From Taibaiella sp. (GTDB lineage: Bacteria > Bacteroidota > Bacteroidia > Chitinophagales > Chitinophagaceae), in contig JAHBTQ010000003.1 of NCBI GenBank assembly GCA_019638495.1, positions 186,001-250,000 of the forward strand: a stretch of 64,000 nt of DNA. Reading direction: 5' to 3'. The notes beneath the pieces were generated by a model. That model was not told the origin of the DNA. It was given only the letters and a program-made list of their open reading frames with translations, and ran no database searches. The translations under genes were made by a program, and so were the position numbers. The number at the start of each line of letters is the position of its first letter. Within the stretch, counting starts at the first letter, position 1. Positions 25,455 through 32,936 of the stretch are shown here, one piece after another.

Positions 25455-25907
25455 ATGATAACTATCGTAAGAACTGATTCAACAAATGAAGATTTCCGCA
25501 AGCTGGTAACAGAACTGGATAAAGACCTTGCTATAAGAGATGGCGAAGATCATGCATTTTTTGCACAGTATAACAAGATAGCCAACATAGCCCATGTGGT
25601 AGTGGCCTACGATGGCGATGCGCCAGTAGGCTGTGGCGCCATAAAGCACTACGAGCAGGATACTATGGAGGTGAAGCGGATGTATGTACCACCTGTGATG
25701 CGAGGCCGTGGCATAGCAGGTATGGTGCTGGCTGAACTGGAGCATTGGGCAGCCGAGCTGGGCTACACAACCTGTATACTGGAGACAGGCCAAAAGCAGC
25801 CTGAAGCAATAAGGCTGTACACCAAAAACAACTATACTGTAATTCCTAACTACGGCCAGTATGCAGATGTAGAGAGTAGTGTATGCTTTGAGAAGCGGGT
25901 GAGGTAG
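25455..25907 (+). CDS. GNAT family N-acetyltransferase
   Basis: 150 residues with the GNAT fold: the acetyl-CoA pyrophosphate loop is VMRGRGIAGMVLAELEHWA (RGRGIA at 83-88), preceded by the strand MEVKRMYV and followed by LYTKNNY. Its substrate cannot be read from sequence. It has its own promoter and converges with the thioredoxin-like gene, one base separating the two stops. Confidence 0.9.
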   Translation: MITIVRTDSTNEDFRKLVTELDKDLAIRDGEDHAFFAQYNKIANIAHVVVAYDGDAPVGCGAIKHYEQDTMEVKRMYVPPVMRGRGIAGMVLAELEHWAAELGYTTCILETGQKQPEAIRLYTKNNYTVIPNYGQYADVESSVCFEKRVR

Positions 25908-25908
25908 T

Positions 25909-26523
25909 TTACTCCACAAGCATACTATCAATACTCGCTTTCATTTCTTCGTAGAACGCTTCGTCGTGCTGGCTAGGTGGGCCACCGCGATTGATCTTTC
26001 TGATGATGCCTTGCCCATCAACAAAGAAAGCCGTAGGAAATGACGACACACCGTACAGGTCTGTGATGGTGTTGCACTCGCTTGTTAGTGTGATGTGCTG
26101 ATCTGAGTCGGATCCGCTTTTCACCATCTTACTTTCCACGCTGGCACACGCTGGCTGGATGGAGTAATTCATCCGGGGCACGCCGAGCGCTTTCCGCAGT
26201 TTTCCAAAAAGGGAGGAGCTGTCTTCGTTAAACTGCATCATTTGTTCCGGCATCTGGCGTGCCACACACAGAAATTGTACGTTTTTTGCTTTATACTCTT
26301 CATTCAGGCGGTTCAAAATGCCTATTTCATTCATGCAGGGTGGGCAGCCTATGTACATAAAGCTCACAACAGTGAGGTGCCCCTTGTAGTATTGTCCGTC
26401 AATTGTCTTTCCATCCAGTGTTTTCGCCGGCAGCAGTGGTATGGGCTTGTTGATCAACGGATTTTGTGCATAAGCCGAAAATAGCGCTGGCACCAAGGCC
26501 GCAAGGAGGAGCATCTTTTTCAT
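25909..26523 (-). CDS. TlpA/ResA-like thioredoxin-fold protein
   Basis: 204 residues: signal peptide (MKKMLLLAALVPALFSAYAQ), then an AhpC/TSA-type thioredoxin fold. The redox motif CPPC is at 60-63 within VSFMYIGCPPCMNEIG and the conserved cis-proline is in SSFPTAFFVDGQG. The protein should act in the periplasm as a thiol-disulphide reductant or oxidant, for example in cytochrome or secreted-protein maturation. Two further cysteines (near 125 and 149) lie outside the active site. It is a single gene. Confidence 0.88.
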   Translation of the reverse strand: MKKMLLLAALVPALFSAYAQNPLINKPIPLLPAKTLDGKTIDGQYYKGHLTVVSFMYIGCPPCMNEIGILNRLNEEYKAKNVQFLCVARQMPEQMMQFNEDSSSLFGKLRKALGVPRMNYSIQPACASVESKMVKSGSDSDQHITLTSECNTITDLYGVSSFPTAFFVDGQGIIRKINRGGPPSQHDEAFYEEMKASIDSMLVE

Positions 26524-26579
26524 GTGCGTGTTTCATAATTAACGTTTGGTACCGTCGTTTATTGTAGATCAAGTTAGAA

Positions 26580-27326
26580 CTATCGATCTCCTTTATCCGG
26601 AGATTTATCCTGCCTGCGATTGTGGCCCAATAAGATGCCGGCCATAAGCCCGAAGTTATAGCTGGTGGTTTTGTAGTTGCTTACTTGTGGCAATAGCTGA
26701 CTTCTGAGCCCCTGCTGGAAATGTGCACGAACAAACATGCCGTTGCGGAACTGGTATCCAGCATTGCACCCCACGCCTAATCCTATGCGGCGATATGCTG
26801 CCGGCGTATCAGGGCCAAATTTCAGATCTTGTTCAGACACCGGAACCCGAACCAGGAGTACGCCGCGATAGCTGCCGGGCGAGGGGACTGCTACAAGCTC
26901 GTTTCGTTTGATTCTCTTGCCGGATACGTTGGAGGCGACGAAACCGCCGGCACCTAAAAAGAAATGCCCGTGCTTACGGGTGTTTGTATTTATGGTAACT
27001 GATAATGGTAATTCCAGTGAGCGGATATTGTAATAGACGCTGACTACCTGATTCTCCGGTGTCAATCCTTCCTTCTTGTACCTGTTTGTGGTGAAAAGCA
27101 GTCCGGACTGCAGATGTAGTCGATTGGTCACAGGCATGTCTGCCATAACTCCTGCCTGAAGGTCAGGCAAATTCTTTTCTCCATTTTTAGGGATTTTGGT
27201 TCCGTCCGGGGAACTGGTAGTGTAGCTGGTAATCCTGAACCCGGCGGCCGGGCCAACTGTCAATTGTGCATTTACCTGAATAGCATTGAATAGTGCCGTG
27301 CACGTGAGTAATGAAAGGAGCTTCAT
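26580..27326 (-). CDS. PorT-like outer-membrane beta-barrel protein
   Basis: 248 residues with a signal peptide ending QVNAQ. The mature part alternates polar and hydrophobic residues in strands of barrel length (RLHLQSGLLFTTNRY, LELPLSVTINTN, GHFFLGAGGFVASN, NAGYQFRNGMFVRAHFQQGL, SYNFGLMAGILLG), as in the small outer-membrane barrels of the PorT/OMP_b-brl_2 type. Function cannot be specified. A -7 box TACTTTTG precedes it. Confidence 0.82.
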   Translation of the reverse strand: MKLLSLLTCTALFNAIQVNAQLTVGPAAGFRITSYTTSSPDGTKIPKNGEKNLPDLQAGVMADMPVTNRLHLQSGLLFTTNRYKKEGLTPENQVVSVYYNIRSLELPLSVTINTNTRKHGHFFLGAGGFVASNVSGKRIKRNELVAVPSPGSYRGVLLVRVPVSEQDLKFGPDTPAAYRRIGLGVGCNAGYQFRNGMFVRAHFQQGLRSQLLPQVSNYKTTSYNFGLMAGILLGHNRRQDKSPDKGDR

Positions 27327-27342
27327 AAGGGGGTATTTCTCA

Positions 27343-27350
27343 CAAAAGTA
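27343..27350 (-). promoter_or_regulatory. -7 box TACTTTTG of the PorT-like gene
   Basis: The minus strand reads TACTTTTG 16 bases upstream of the ATG at 27326. Confidence 0.5.
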
Positions 27351-27405
27351 GTGCTTCTTTCTGCCTTCGGAACATCACAGCGAAGAAATTCCCGGCGCAC
27401 TGCGC

Positions 27406-27720
27406 CTAATCTGTTAACAGCTCTAACGTGTGGAAGATAGGTATCATCGCCTTCCCTTTTTCAGTAAGGGAGTATTCGATGTGCAAGGGCTTTTGGGTGA
27501 TTGTAGCCTTTGAGAGCAGGCCACTTTCTTCCAACTCCCGCAGCGCCACGGATACAGATTGCTTGTTTGAACCCTTTAGGTCGCGTAGTAACTCACTGAA
27601 GCGCATGGGGCCCTGCTGAGAGCGCAAGAAAATTTGTGGTTTCCACTTTCCCGATAACATCTTTAGTAGTGCCTCAGCGGGGCAGCTATTATTCACTTCT
27701 ATAACCTCATTTGTAGTCAT
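27406..27720 (-). CDS. HxlR family transcriptional regulator
   Basis: 104 residues from the ATG at 27720; the frame extends upstream only to a TTG inside the promoter. The HxlR winged-helix signature is complete: CPAEALLKMLSGKWKPQIF, MRFSELLRDLKGSNKQSVSVALRELEESGLL, YSLTEKGKAM. Cys13 occupies the position of the redox-sensing N-terminal cysteine of YodB and HypR, so thiol or quinone sensing is plausible. It is divergent from a DsbA-like lipoprotein gene, a likely regulatory target. Confidence 0.92.
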   Translation of the reverse strand: MTTNEVIEVNNSCPAEALLKMLSGKWKPQIFLRSQQGPMRFSELLRDLKGSNKQSVSVALRELEESGLLSKATITQKPLHIEYSLTEKGKAMIPIFHTLELLTD

Positions 27721-27741
27721 CTTTTTCTGACTTATTGCCCA

Positions 27742-27749
27742 CAAAAATA
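27742..27749 (-). promoter_or_regulatory. -7 box TATTTTTG of the HxlR gene
   Basis: The minus strand reads TATTTTTG 21 bases before the ATG at 27720. Confidence 0.45.
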
Positions 27750-27782
27750 CACGGTCCGACCTTTGCTCTGTTCTAATACGAG

Positions 27783-27796
27783 CTGATACTAATCAG
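27783..27796. promoter_or_regulatory. Inverted repeat CTGAT-ACTA-ATCAG in the divergent HxlR/DsbA-like region
   Basis: Short perfect inverted repeat lying between the divergent starts, 45 bases upstream of the DsbA-like ATG. Possible HxlR operator; arms are only 5 bp, so chance is not excluded. Confidence 0.3.
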
Positions 27797-27841
27797 GACG
27801 ATGAATGCAAAAGTACAGCGATGAGATAGTCGCATTGTAAT

Positions 27842-28822
27842 ATGAAATTCAAATTTTTCCTTTTGTCGATGGTCATTCTGGGTAGTTGCTCAGCTCAGAA
27901 ATCAAAAAATATGGAAGCTTCGAGTAATCCCCTTTTGTGCGATGCCACTACCGGCATGTGCGAGATGACAACAGCCAATGTCGTCAGCGGTAATGCCCTC
28001 ACCCGCCCACCGATGAAGGCGCTGCGTATCATTTACTTCACCGACCCGATATGCTCATCTTGCTGGGCAATAGAACCGCAACTGCGCAAACTGAAACTGG
28101 AATACGGGAACTCAGTAGAGATTGAGTATCACATGGGCGGTTTGCTGCCCGACTGGCGATACAATTCCGGTGGTATAAGTAAGCCTTCAGATGTGGCCCA
28201 TCATTGGGATGAGGTGAGTAGGATATTTGGTATGCCGATAGATGGAGATGTTTGGCTTGAAGATCCCTTGAATTCCTCATACCCACCATCAATAGCATTT
28301 AAGGCGGCGCAACTGCAAGGCAATGACTTGGCGATAGTGTTTCTGAGGAATGTGCGCGAGATGGTGTTCTTGCAAAAGAAGAACATCACAAAGTGGGAAC
28401 ACATCGCTGTCGCGGCAACTGATGCCGGGCTGGATGTGGACCGGCTACGTGGCGACTATGATGGCGTGGCAAAGTCCCTGTTTGAGGCAGACCTGGACAT
28501 GGCAGGCAGCCTGGGAGTTAGGGGATTTCCTACATTCATGTTCGTGGACCAGTTTGGTAATTCTGAAACTATGCTATGCTCAAAATCCTACGGCAATTTT
28601 GAGAGGGCGATAAAGAAGCATGCACCTCTGGTAAAGAAAGAGCAATACGCTCGTGAATGGGCCGCTTTGTTTGCGGTTTTCCCGACGCTTACCACTAAGG
28701 AGTTTGCAGAGCTGATGGAAATAACTCCCACGGAGGCCGACACTCAACTGGAAAGCCTCGCGGATAGGAAGCTGTTGGATGTGTTCAGGACTAAGAATGG
28801 GGCGCTTTGGATGAGGTGGTAA
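27842..28822 (+). CDS. DsbA-family (SpxH/FrnE-like) thiol oxidoreductase lipoprotein
   Basis: 326 residues. The N-terminus MKFKFFLLSMVILGSCSAQ carries a lipobox (LGSC, Cys16). The thioredoxin-fold core begins RIIYFTDPICSSCWAIEPQLRKL, with redox pair Cys71-Ser-Ser-Cys74. A long helical insert follows, and the cis-proline loop is GVRGFPTFMFVD. The DPICSSCWAIEP form is typical of SpxH/YjbH and related proteins rather than classical DsbA. Two more cysteines (33 and 40) lie before the domain. The last 50 residues look like a small winged helix (TTKEFAELMEITPTEADTQL). The divergent HxlR gene suggests redox-controlled expression. Confidence 0.87.
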   Translation: MKFKFFLLSMVILGSCSAQKSKNMEASSNPLLCDATTGMCEMTTANVVSGNALTRPPMKALRIIYFTDPICSSCWAIEPQLRKLKLEYGNSVEIEYHMGGLLPDWRYNSGGISKPSDVAHHWDEVSRIFGMPIDGDVWLEDPLNSSYPPSIAFKAAQLQGNDLAIVFLRNVREMVFLQKKNITKWEHIAVAATDAGLDVDRLRGDYDGVAKSLFEADLDMAGSLGVRGFPTFMFVDQFGNSETMLCSKSYGNFERAIKKHAPLVKKEQYAREWAALFAVFPTLTTKEFAELMEITPTEADTQLESLADRKLLDVFRTKNGALWMRW

Positions 28823-28870
28823 GGGGTGACGAATTGTTGCGCGGCAACAGATTTATGAATGTGGGAGTTT

Positions 28871-29350
28871 CTACTCACCCTTTGGCGCCCACGGTCCGCC
28901 TGTCTCTCCCCAGCCCCACTTAGGCATTGGTTCGTCGGTGTTCATTGGGTTTTCGGTGAGCTGGGAGTTTATTACTGCCAGGCGCGACCCCCACTCTATG
29001 TAGCCTACAAATGCGGAACGGAATTCAGGGTCGCTCTTCAGGCCTATTTCATCTGCCGTCTTTAGCAGTAGTTGTACCCAGCGTTGCCTCTTTTCTTCTG
29101 TCAGCATTTTGCCTATATGCTGGCCTATCATGCGGGCGTGGCTGCCATTGTCCTGGGTAGTGTATAGCTTTTCACCGCCAAACACCTCGGCCACAAAGTG
29201 GGCTACATGACTTACATGGGCCGGTGACATATGCTCAAACACCGGGCCAAGCAGGTCGTCCATCAAAACCTTGTCGTAGAATTTTGAGAATAGTGTTTCG
29301 AACGTTTGCATATCGCCCGCCCATTCATATAGTGTTGGTATTGTTTTCAT
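28871..29350 (-). CDS. Group II truncated haemoglobin
   Basis: 159 residues from the ATG at 29350. The 2-on-2 globin core is recognisable: Tyr25 (B10) in FSKFYDKVL, the VFGGE turn, proximal His78 (F8) in RMIGQHIG and Trp91 (G8) in RQRWVQLLL. Tyr B10 with Trp G8 is characteristic of group II (TrHbO) proteins, which bind oxygen tightly and are linked to peroxide, NO or respiratory functions. The C-terminal PMPKWGWGETGGPW tail is found in Bacteroidota relatives. It lies 41 bases downstream of map on the same strand and may be co-transcribed. Confidence 0.9.
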   Translation of the reverse strand: MKTIPTLYEWAGDMQTFETLFSKFYDKVLMDDLLGPVFEHMSPAHVSHVAHFVAEVFGGEKLYTTQDNGSHARMIGQHIGKMLTEEKRQRWVQLLLKTADEIGLKSDPEFRSAFVGYIEWGSRLAVINSQLTENPMNTDEPMPKWGWGETGGPWAPKGE

Positions 29351-29391
29351 TTTTAGCGGTTTGTTCTGTGTTTGGAGGATGAAGCAGTGCT

Positions 29392-30156
29392 TTAGTTCCA
29401 CACGCCGTTTGCTTCTGTTAGTATCATAGGCATGCCGTCTGTTACCACTATCGTATGTTCATGCTGGGGCATGTACCCACCACGGTTGCCCACCATTGTC
29501 CATCCGTCTTTCAGCGTTTGTGCGTAGCTCGATGTGGTAGAGATAAACGTCTCTATAGCCACTACGCTGTTTTTGCGAAACCTACCACGGCTGAACGGGT
29601 CTTTGTAGCATGCTATGTTGGCCGGCTCCTCGTGCAAGCTTCTGCCCACGCCGTGGCCTGTCAGGTTTTTTATCACCCGGTATCCGTGTTTCTTCGCTTC
29701 TGCTTCTATCAGGTGGCCTATTTCTGATATGCGCACCCCGCCTTTTATGTTGCGGATCGCTTTGTGTAGAATCTCTTTAGAGGCATCTACCAGTTTTTGG
29801 TGGCCATTCACATCTTGTCCCAGCACAATTGAACTGCCATTGTCAGACCAGAAGCCATTTAGTTCCGCAGATACGTCAATGTTCACCAGGTCGCCCTCCT
29901 GAAGTACACGACTTGCAGAGGGTATGCCGTGGCAAAATTCTTTGTTCACACTTATGCAGGTGTGTCCGGGAAAGCCATAGGTAAGGTAGGGTGCCGACTT
30001 TGCGCCAAAACGGGCCAGTATGCAAGCGCCATAGTCGTCTAATTGTTTAGTGGTCATACCCGGCTGCGCATAGGCGGTCATTTCTTTCAGGGTGTGGGCT
30101 ACGGCCTCGCTGGCTTTTTTCATGCCGGCAAGTTCGGCCTCGTTGGTTATGGACAT
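29392..30156 (-). CDS. map: Type I methionine aminopeptidase
   Basis: Removes the initiator methionine from nascent proteins. 254 residues. The pita-bread active site is complete: His76 (CHGIPS), metal ligands Asp94, Asp105, His168 (TGHGVG), Glu202 (AIETF) and Glu233 (QHEHT). ETF replaces the common EP after the fourth ligand, and QHEHT replaces QFEHT; both are variants also seen in secondary MAPs. There is no N-terminal extension. It lies apart from the ribosomal protein operon where map often sits, so it may be a second copy. Confidence 0.93.
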   Translation of the reverse strand: MSITNEAELAGMKKASEAVAHTLKEMTAYAQPGMTTKQLDDYGACILARFGAKSAPYLTYGFPGHTCISVNKEFCHGIPSASRVLQEGDLVNIDVSAELNGFWSDNGSSIVLGQDVNGHQKLVDASKEILHKAIRNIKGGVRISEIGHLIEAEAKKHGYRVIKNLTGHGVGRSLHEEPANIACYKDPFSRGRFRKNSVVAIETFISTTSSYAQTLKDGWTMVGNRGGYMPQHEHTIVVTDGMPMILTEANGVWN

Positions 30157-30182
30157 GTTTATTTATTTGCGTTGTCGTTTGT

Positions 30183-30190
30183 CAAATATA
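30183..30190 (-). promoter_or_regulatory. -7 box TATATTTG of map
   Basis: The minus strand reads TATATTTG 26 bases upstream of the map ATG. Confidence 0.5.
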
Positions 30191-30310
30191 CAGAATGGGA
30201 AATAGCGACCAGTAATCAGACGCTCCCCAGTGCCGGATACGGCGTTCGCCACTGCCAGTTGCGAAAAAACAACCGGAAGTAGCGTAGTTGCAACCAATGG
30301 TAGCGACGGT

Positions 30311-30345
30311 TTTGACGCGTTAGGGGTTTGGGTCAGATACCTTTG
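30311..30345 (+). promoter_or_regulatory. Promoter of the XRE-pentapeptide gene (TTTG-N23-TACCTTTG)
   Basis: TACCTTTG at 30338-30345 is a perfect -7 box. A TTTG at 30311-30314 is 23 bases upstream, slightly further than the usual spacing. Transcription would start near 30349, about 33 bases before the ATG. Confidence 0.55.
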
Positions 30346-30381
30346 CAATGTCAAAAAAGCTAAAGACAAAAGGCGCAACAA

Positions 30382-31305
30382 ATGGAAGCAAAAATGATAG
30401 GTGGCAAGATAGCCACTGCACGAAAAGGAGCAAATATGTCGCAGGCCCAGCTTGCTCAGCTACTGTTTATAAGCCCGCAGGCTGTGGGTAAATGGGAACG
30501 GGGAGAGTCGGTTCCGGATATCATTACTTTTAGCCGCCTTGCTGAGGTTCTGGGTGTGGACCTGAACTATTTTTCAGAGACTTTTGCATCTGTAGCGCCG
30601 GTCTCTGCCACAGACGAGGCAACTGGGCGGGAACAGGAACCCAAAATTGAGGCCGTTTCGCCGGCGCGCCATTTACTCTACAATTTCAGCGGCAGCAATT
30701 TGCCTGGCAGCGACTTCGCAGGTGTCACCGCAAGAGGGCGGAAGTTTAATGGCAGCGCCTTGCGCGGTTCTGACTTTGCAGGTGCAGACCTGGCTGGTAG
30801 TTCCTTTTATGGGAGCGACATACAGAAGGCTGTTTTTGATGGCGCTAATCTAACCGACTGCACGTTTTCGGCAAATTCCCTTGCCAATGCGAGTTTTGAT
30901 AAGACTATCCTGGTGCGCACGCAGTTCAGCGCATCGGCCCTTGAGGGCGCAACGTTTACCAACACAGAATTGGTGGATGCGAAGCTGGTAAAGACCGACC
31001 TGACGAAAACGGTGTTTAAGAACTGTGTTTTCAACGGAGTGGATTTTGAATATTCTGACATGCGGGGCGTATGCCTGGATGGCAATACGTTCATCGGCGT
31101 AAGGTTTCAGAAGGCAGCGCTGAACGAAGCTACTTTCAAGGGGGCTACCCTGAAAAATGTATCATTCTTACCCAATTATGCGCTTACCAATAAGTATTAC
31201 AAATCAGTGCAGGCTATTTGCTTTGACGGCGCGCAGATAGACAAGCTGACGTATGCGTCGCTGAAAGGAGTAGGGGCCGACCTTTCGAAGGTGACAACCA
31301 TATAG
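30382..31305 (+). CDS. XRE-type HTH fused to a pentapeptide-repeat domain
   Basis: 307 residues. Residues 5-70 form a Cro/C1-type helix-turn-helix (IGGKIATARKGANMSQAQLAQ, ISPQAVGKWERGESVPD). After a linker, residues about 100-283 are roughly 35 pentapeptides with Leu or Phe every fifth position (GSNLPGSDFAG ... ADLAGSSFYGSD ... KGATLKNVSF). This predicts a right-handed quadrilateral beta-helix. Such helices mimic DNA in gyrase-protecting Qnr/MfpA proteins; whether this one does is unknown. The final 25 residues (NYALTNKYYKSVQAICFDG) cap the helix. It has its own promoter. Confidence 0.88.
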   Translation: MEAKMIGGKIATARKGANMSQAQLAQLLFISPQAVGKWERGESVPDIITFSRLAEVLGVDLNYFSETFASVAPVSATDEATGREQEPKIEAVSPARHLLYNFSGSNLPGSDFAGVTARGRKFNGSALRGSDFAGADLAGSSFYGSDIQKAVFDGANLTDCTFSANSLANASFDKTILVRTQFSASALEGATFTNTELVDAKLVKTDLTKTVFKNCVFNGVDFEYSDMRGVCLDGNTFIGVRFQKAALNEATFKGATLKNVSFLPNYALTNKYYKSVQAICFDGAQIDKLTYASLKGVGADLSKVTTI

Positions 31306-31324
31306 ACGCAAGCAGTACCTGCTG

Positions 31325-31663
31325 CTACGCCTTCTTCACAAATTCCGACTTGAGCGCCATGGCACCGAAGCCATCTATTTTGCAGTCTATATTATGGTCG
31401 CTATCTACAAGACGAATGTTGCGCACCTTGGTGCCGGCTTTAATACTCTGCGATGCGCCTTTAACGGGTAGGTTCTTGATCGTTATCACCGTATCGCCGT
31501 TTTGCAGAATGTTGCCATTGGCGTCTCTTACCACAAGGCCCGCTTCTTCTACTGCGGCTTCGGCCGGGTTCCACTCGTGGCCGCATTCGGGACAGGCAAG
31601 CAGATTATCCATTTCGTAGGTGAAAGTGGACTTACAGGCAGGACACGGTGGCAGTTGCGACAT
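31325..31663 (-). CDS. yjdM: YjdM (PhnA-like) zinc-ribbon protein
   Basis: 112 residues from the ATG at 31663. The N-terminal zinc ribbon has CPAC (7-10) and CPEC (about 25-28), then the compact beta domain [26 protein letters not shown] ... [38 protein letters not shown] typical of YjdM/PhnA. The family was named for a phosphonate locus, but its role there is doubtful; no phosphonate genes are present here. It converges with the XRE-pentapeptide gene. Confidence 0.92.
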   Translation of the reverse strand: MSQLPPCPACKSTFTYEMDNLLACPECGHEWNPAEAAVEEAGLVVRDANGNILQNGDTVITIKNLPVKGASQSIKAGTKVRNIRLVDSDHNIDCKIDGFGAMALKSEFVKKA

Positions 31664-31681
31664 TTTTTTGGGATTTTGGCG

Positions 31682-31689
31682 CGAAGGTA
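31682..31689 (-). promoter_or_regulatory. -7-like box TACCTTCG of yjdM
   Basis: The minus strand reads TACCTTCG 18 bases before the yjdM ATG. Confidence 0.4.
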
Positions 31690-31736
31690 AGTTTTTCACG
31701 GGTTGGTAAAACTGACTGTCGTCAGGCTAGGGCAAA

Positions 31737-31752
31737 TCACACTTTTGTGTGA
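31737..31752. promoter_or_regulatory. Inverted repeat TCACAC-TTTT-GTGTGA
   Basis: Perfect 6-bp arms in the divergent region between yjdM and the VOC gene. The right half overlaps an ACTTTTG string that may be part of a weak -7 box. Possible operator. Confidence 0.35.
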
Positions 31753-31840
31753 AAAATGGCTTTCAAAGAAGAAAACACCCGAAAGTATGACGGTAAAGAC
31801 AACGGAAACTATCAAATTTGTATCATCGAAAAACTACGAT

Positions 31841-32221
31841 ATGAAAAAAGTGACAGGAATAGGTGGCGTTTTCTTCAAAGCTAAGGACCCCAATGCCGTA
31901 AATGAATGGTACAAGAAGCATCTTGGTTTTGAAACTACGCCTTACGGCACAAGTTTCGAGTGGATGGACAAGGATGACCCGGCTAAGAAGGGTGTGACCC
32001 AATGGAATCCCTTCAAGGAAACGACTAAGTACTTTGAGCCATCAGGCAAGGACTTTATGATAAACTATCGAGTGGATAACCTGGAAGCGCTTGTGGATGA
32101 ACTGAAGACAGAAGGTGTAACTGTTTGTGATACAATAGAAACCTATGACTACGGCAAGTTTGTTCACATAATGGACCTGGAGGGCAATAAGATTCAACTC
32201 TGGGAGCCAATGGGAGAATAG
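31841..32221 (+). CDS. VOC family (glyoxalase/bleomycin-resistance fold) protein
   Basis: 126 residues from the ATG at 31841, which gives the standard family start MKKVTGIGGVFFKAKDP. Upstream in-frame ATG (31787) and TTG codons would add an unrelated tail. The beta-alpha-beta-beta-beta pattern and the C-terminal HIMDLEGNKIQLWEP are typical, with the Glu ligand at position 122. The substrate is unknown; members include lyases, dioxygenases and antibiotic-binding proteins. It is followed by a purine-rich repeat and a terminator. Confidence 0.85.
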   Translation: MKKVTGIGGVFFKAKDPNAVNEWYKKHLGFETTPYGTSFEWMDKDDPAKKGVTQWNPFKETTKYFEPSGKDFMINYRVDNLEALVDELKTEGVTVCDTIETYDYGKFVHIMDLEGNKIQLWEPMGE

Positions 32222-32294
32222 GAGAGCGAGAAAGGGAGCAGGGAGCGGTGAAGAGAGCGGAGAGTGGTGAAGAGAGCGAGAAAGGGAGCGGAGA
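32222..32294. repeat. Purine-rich GAGCGG imperfect repeat
   Basis: The segment after the VOC stop is almost pure A/G/C on the plus strand. An 18-bp string GAGAGCGAGAAAGGGAGC occurs twice exactly (32222-32239 and 32272-32289), with GAGCGG and GTGAAGAGAGCG units repeated between. A shorter relative (AGAGAGCGGGGAGCGGAG) follows the MerR gene near 20862. Confidence 0.7.
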
Positions 32295-32325
32295 GCGGAA
32301 AGAGAGCAGGGCTTTCCGCTTTTTG
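32295..32325 (+). terminator. Intrinsic terminator after the VOC gene
   Basis: 8-bp stem GCGGAAAG / CTTTCCGC (32295-32302 and 32312-32319), followed by TTTTTG. It closes the purine-rich repeat. Confidence 0.75.
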
Positions 32326-32498
32326 ATTTTGTGTGTTTTTTATACTGTTAAAGCGCGTATGTGGCAAGGTTGCAACGTGTTATAACAACGGTGTAAGGAA
32401 TAGGTGGGCGGGCTGGAAGAACTTTGTATTGCAACCGGATGATTGCAGATGCAAGCGGATGATTGCAGACCTATCGATGGACCTAAAACACAGCAATT

Positions 32499-32915
32499 AT
32501 GAAAAACTTCCGGTTACTCGTGATGTTGGCTGCCTCAGTTTTGTGGGCCAGTTTCGCTTCGGCTCAGCCCACCCGCGCAGATAATAATACAGTTCCCGGT
32601 GCACCGTTTGCTGCAGGCGGAGACCCTGTGCCTGCCGCTGCAGAAAATTACAACCCACTTGTTGGCAATGAGTTGCTTGTTTATCCTAACCCGGTTACAG
32701 CAGGAACTGTGCGCATAGTACTGGATGGCAATGCGCTGGATGTGGTAGACGTAGTAGTATTAGACATGCTGGGTGCAGAGCGCCTACACTACAAATATGC
32801 GCCCGGCAGCAGGGTGCTTTTCCTGGACGTGCACACCTTACCGGAGGGCACCTATAGTGTAAGGGTGTCCTGGGCCGGGGAGCGTGCATACAATCTTCGT
32901 GTTCAAAAAATATAG
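32499..32915 (+). CDS. Small secreted protein consisting mainly of a T9SS sorting domain
   Basis: 138 residues: a signal peptide (MKNFRLLVMLAASVLWASFASAQ), about 35 residues of Pro/Ala/Asn-rich linker, then a complete type A-like sorting domain (LLVYPNPVTAGTVRIVL, VVLDMLGAERLHYKY, LPEGTYSVRVSWAGERAYNLRVQK). No room is left for a functional domain. It may be a truncated cargo remnant or a stand-alone sorting-domain protein. The stop lies 21 bases before the lipocalin ATG, and the two are probably co-transcribed. Confidence 0.75.
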   Translation: MKNFRLLVMLAASVLWASFASAQPTRADNNTVPGAPFAAGGDPVPAAAENYNPLVGNELLVYPNPVTAGTVRIVLDGNALDVVDVVVLDMLGAERLHYKYAPGSRVLFLDVHTLPEGTYSVRVSWAGERAYNLRVQKI

Positions 32916-32936
32916 ACCATGCAAGCCCATGACAAA

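Noticed and set aside
30382..31305. Qnr-type quinolone resistance protein
   Set aside because: The pentapeptide region is fused to an HTH domain and lacks the Qnr loops; resistance cannot be inferred.
31756..31884. Short frame from ATG 31756 as upstream peptide of the VOC gene
   Set aside because: About 42 codons overlapping the VOC start in another frame, with no conservation evidence or promoter of its own.
32222..32294. CRISPR-like array
   Set aside because: The repeats are imperfect, overlapping and without unique spacers of constant length, and no cas genes are present.
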